Source: Sediminibacterium ginsengisoli (GTDB lineage: Bacteria; Bacteroidota; Bacteroidia; Chitinophagales; Chitinophagaceae). From it: a DNA stretch of 13,636 bases. Position numbers and translations under genes: made by a program. Every line of letters begins with the position of its first letter. The stretch's first letter is position 1. Shown in pieces: positions 13,633 to 13,636 of this stretch. The notes beneath the pieces were generated by a model that had not been told where the DNA came from, searched no databases, and was given only the letters and a program-made list of their open reading frames with translations. The stretch covers positions 1-13,636 of the forward strand of contig CALPLN020000035.1 of the NCBI GenBank assembly GCA_943324415.2. Direction: 5' to 3'.

Positions 13633-13636
13633 TTGA

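Noticed and set aside
1..13636. Search for a mobile element, CRISPR array, toxin-antitoxin or defence cluster
   Set aside because: All genes read as core metabolism, repair, transport or envelope functions; no transposase, integrase, repeat-spacer array or nuclease cassette was seen on either strand.

Overview
The window looks like a stretch of ordinary core chromosome from a member of the Bacteroidota, most likely a Chitinophagaceae-type organism. The pointers are the moderately AT-rich sequence, the near-absence of usable Shine-Dalgarno sites, several TAnnTTTG (-7) promoter boxes of the Bacteroidota type, and the protein set: a GH3-family amidosynthetase, a PlsC-like protein with an HPNSFLD motif, a secreted GCPII-like M28 peptidase, and a PnuC/NadR-type kinase pair. 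The genus is inferred from protein style only. No mobile element, CRISPR array, rRNA, tRNA or phage gene is visible. Genes fill almost everything; the longest gap between genes is about 100 bases.

Layout. Positions 3-1016 hold recA, closed by a strong intrinsic terminator. Next on the + strand come a membrane-associated PlsC-type acyltransferase (1093-1968), mgsA (1987-2445) and a secreted M28 metallopeptidase (2486-4693). A second + strand group is a tight operon: uvrB (4742-6781), pnuC (6786-7406) and a NadR-type nicotinamide riboside kinase (7403-7966). The last two overlap as ATGA. It converges on a - strand group, and the roughly 100-bp junction carries terminator-like hairpins for both directions. 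The - strand group, read right to left, is a GH3-family adenylating enzyme (11622-10093) overlapping a LysE-family exporter (10099-9449), a small exported protein of unknown function (9372-8815) and the peptidoglycan glycosyltransferase mtgA (8761-8066). A compact divergent promoter region (11623-11702) separates GH3 from an inositol-monophosphatase-family gene (11703-12479) and thiL (12529-13569), which ends in a long-loop terminator.

How the genes fit together. Most are housekeeping: recombination and excision repair (recA, uvrB), NAD precursor uptake and trapping (pnuC plus kinase), thiamine diphosphate synthesis (thiL), cell-wall polymerisation (mtgA), lipid acylation (PlsC-like) and the methylglyoxal bypass (mgsA). 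The least explained parts are the overlapping GH3/LysE pair, which may make and export a conjugate; the 185-residue exported protein; and a recurring arrangement in which a -7 promoter box ends only 3-5 bases before the start codon, suggesting leaderless mRNAs. I do not see an obviously new multi-gene system; the findings are modest, testable observations.
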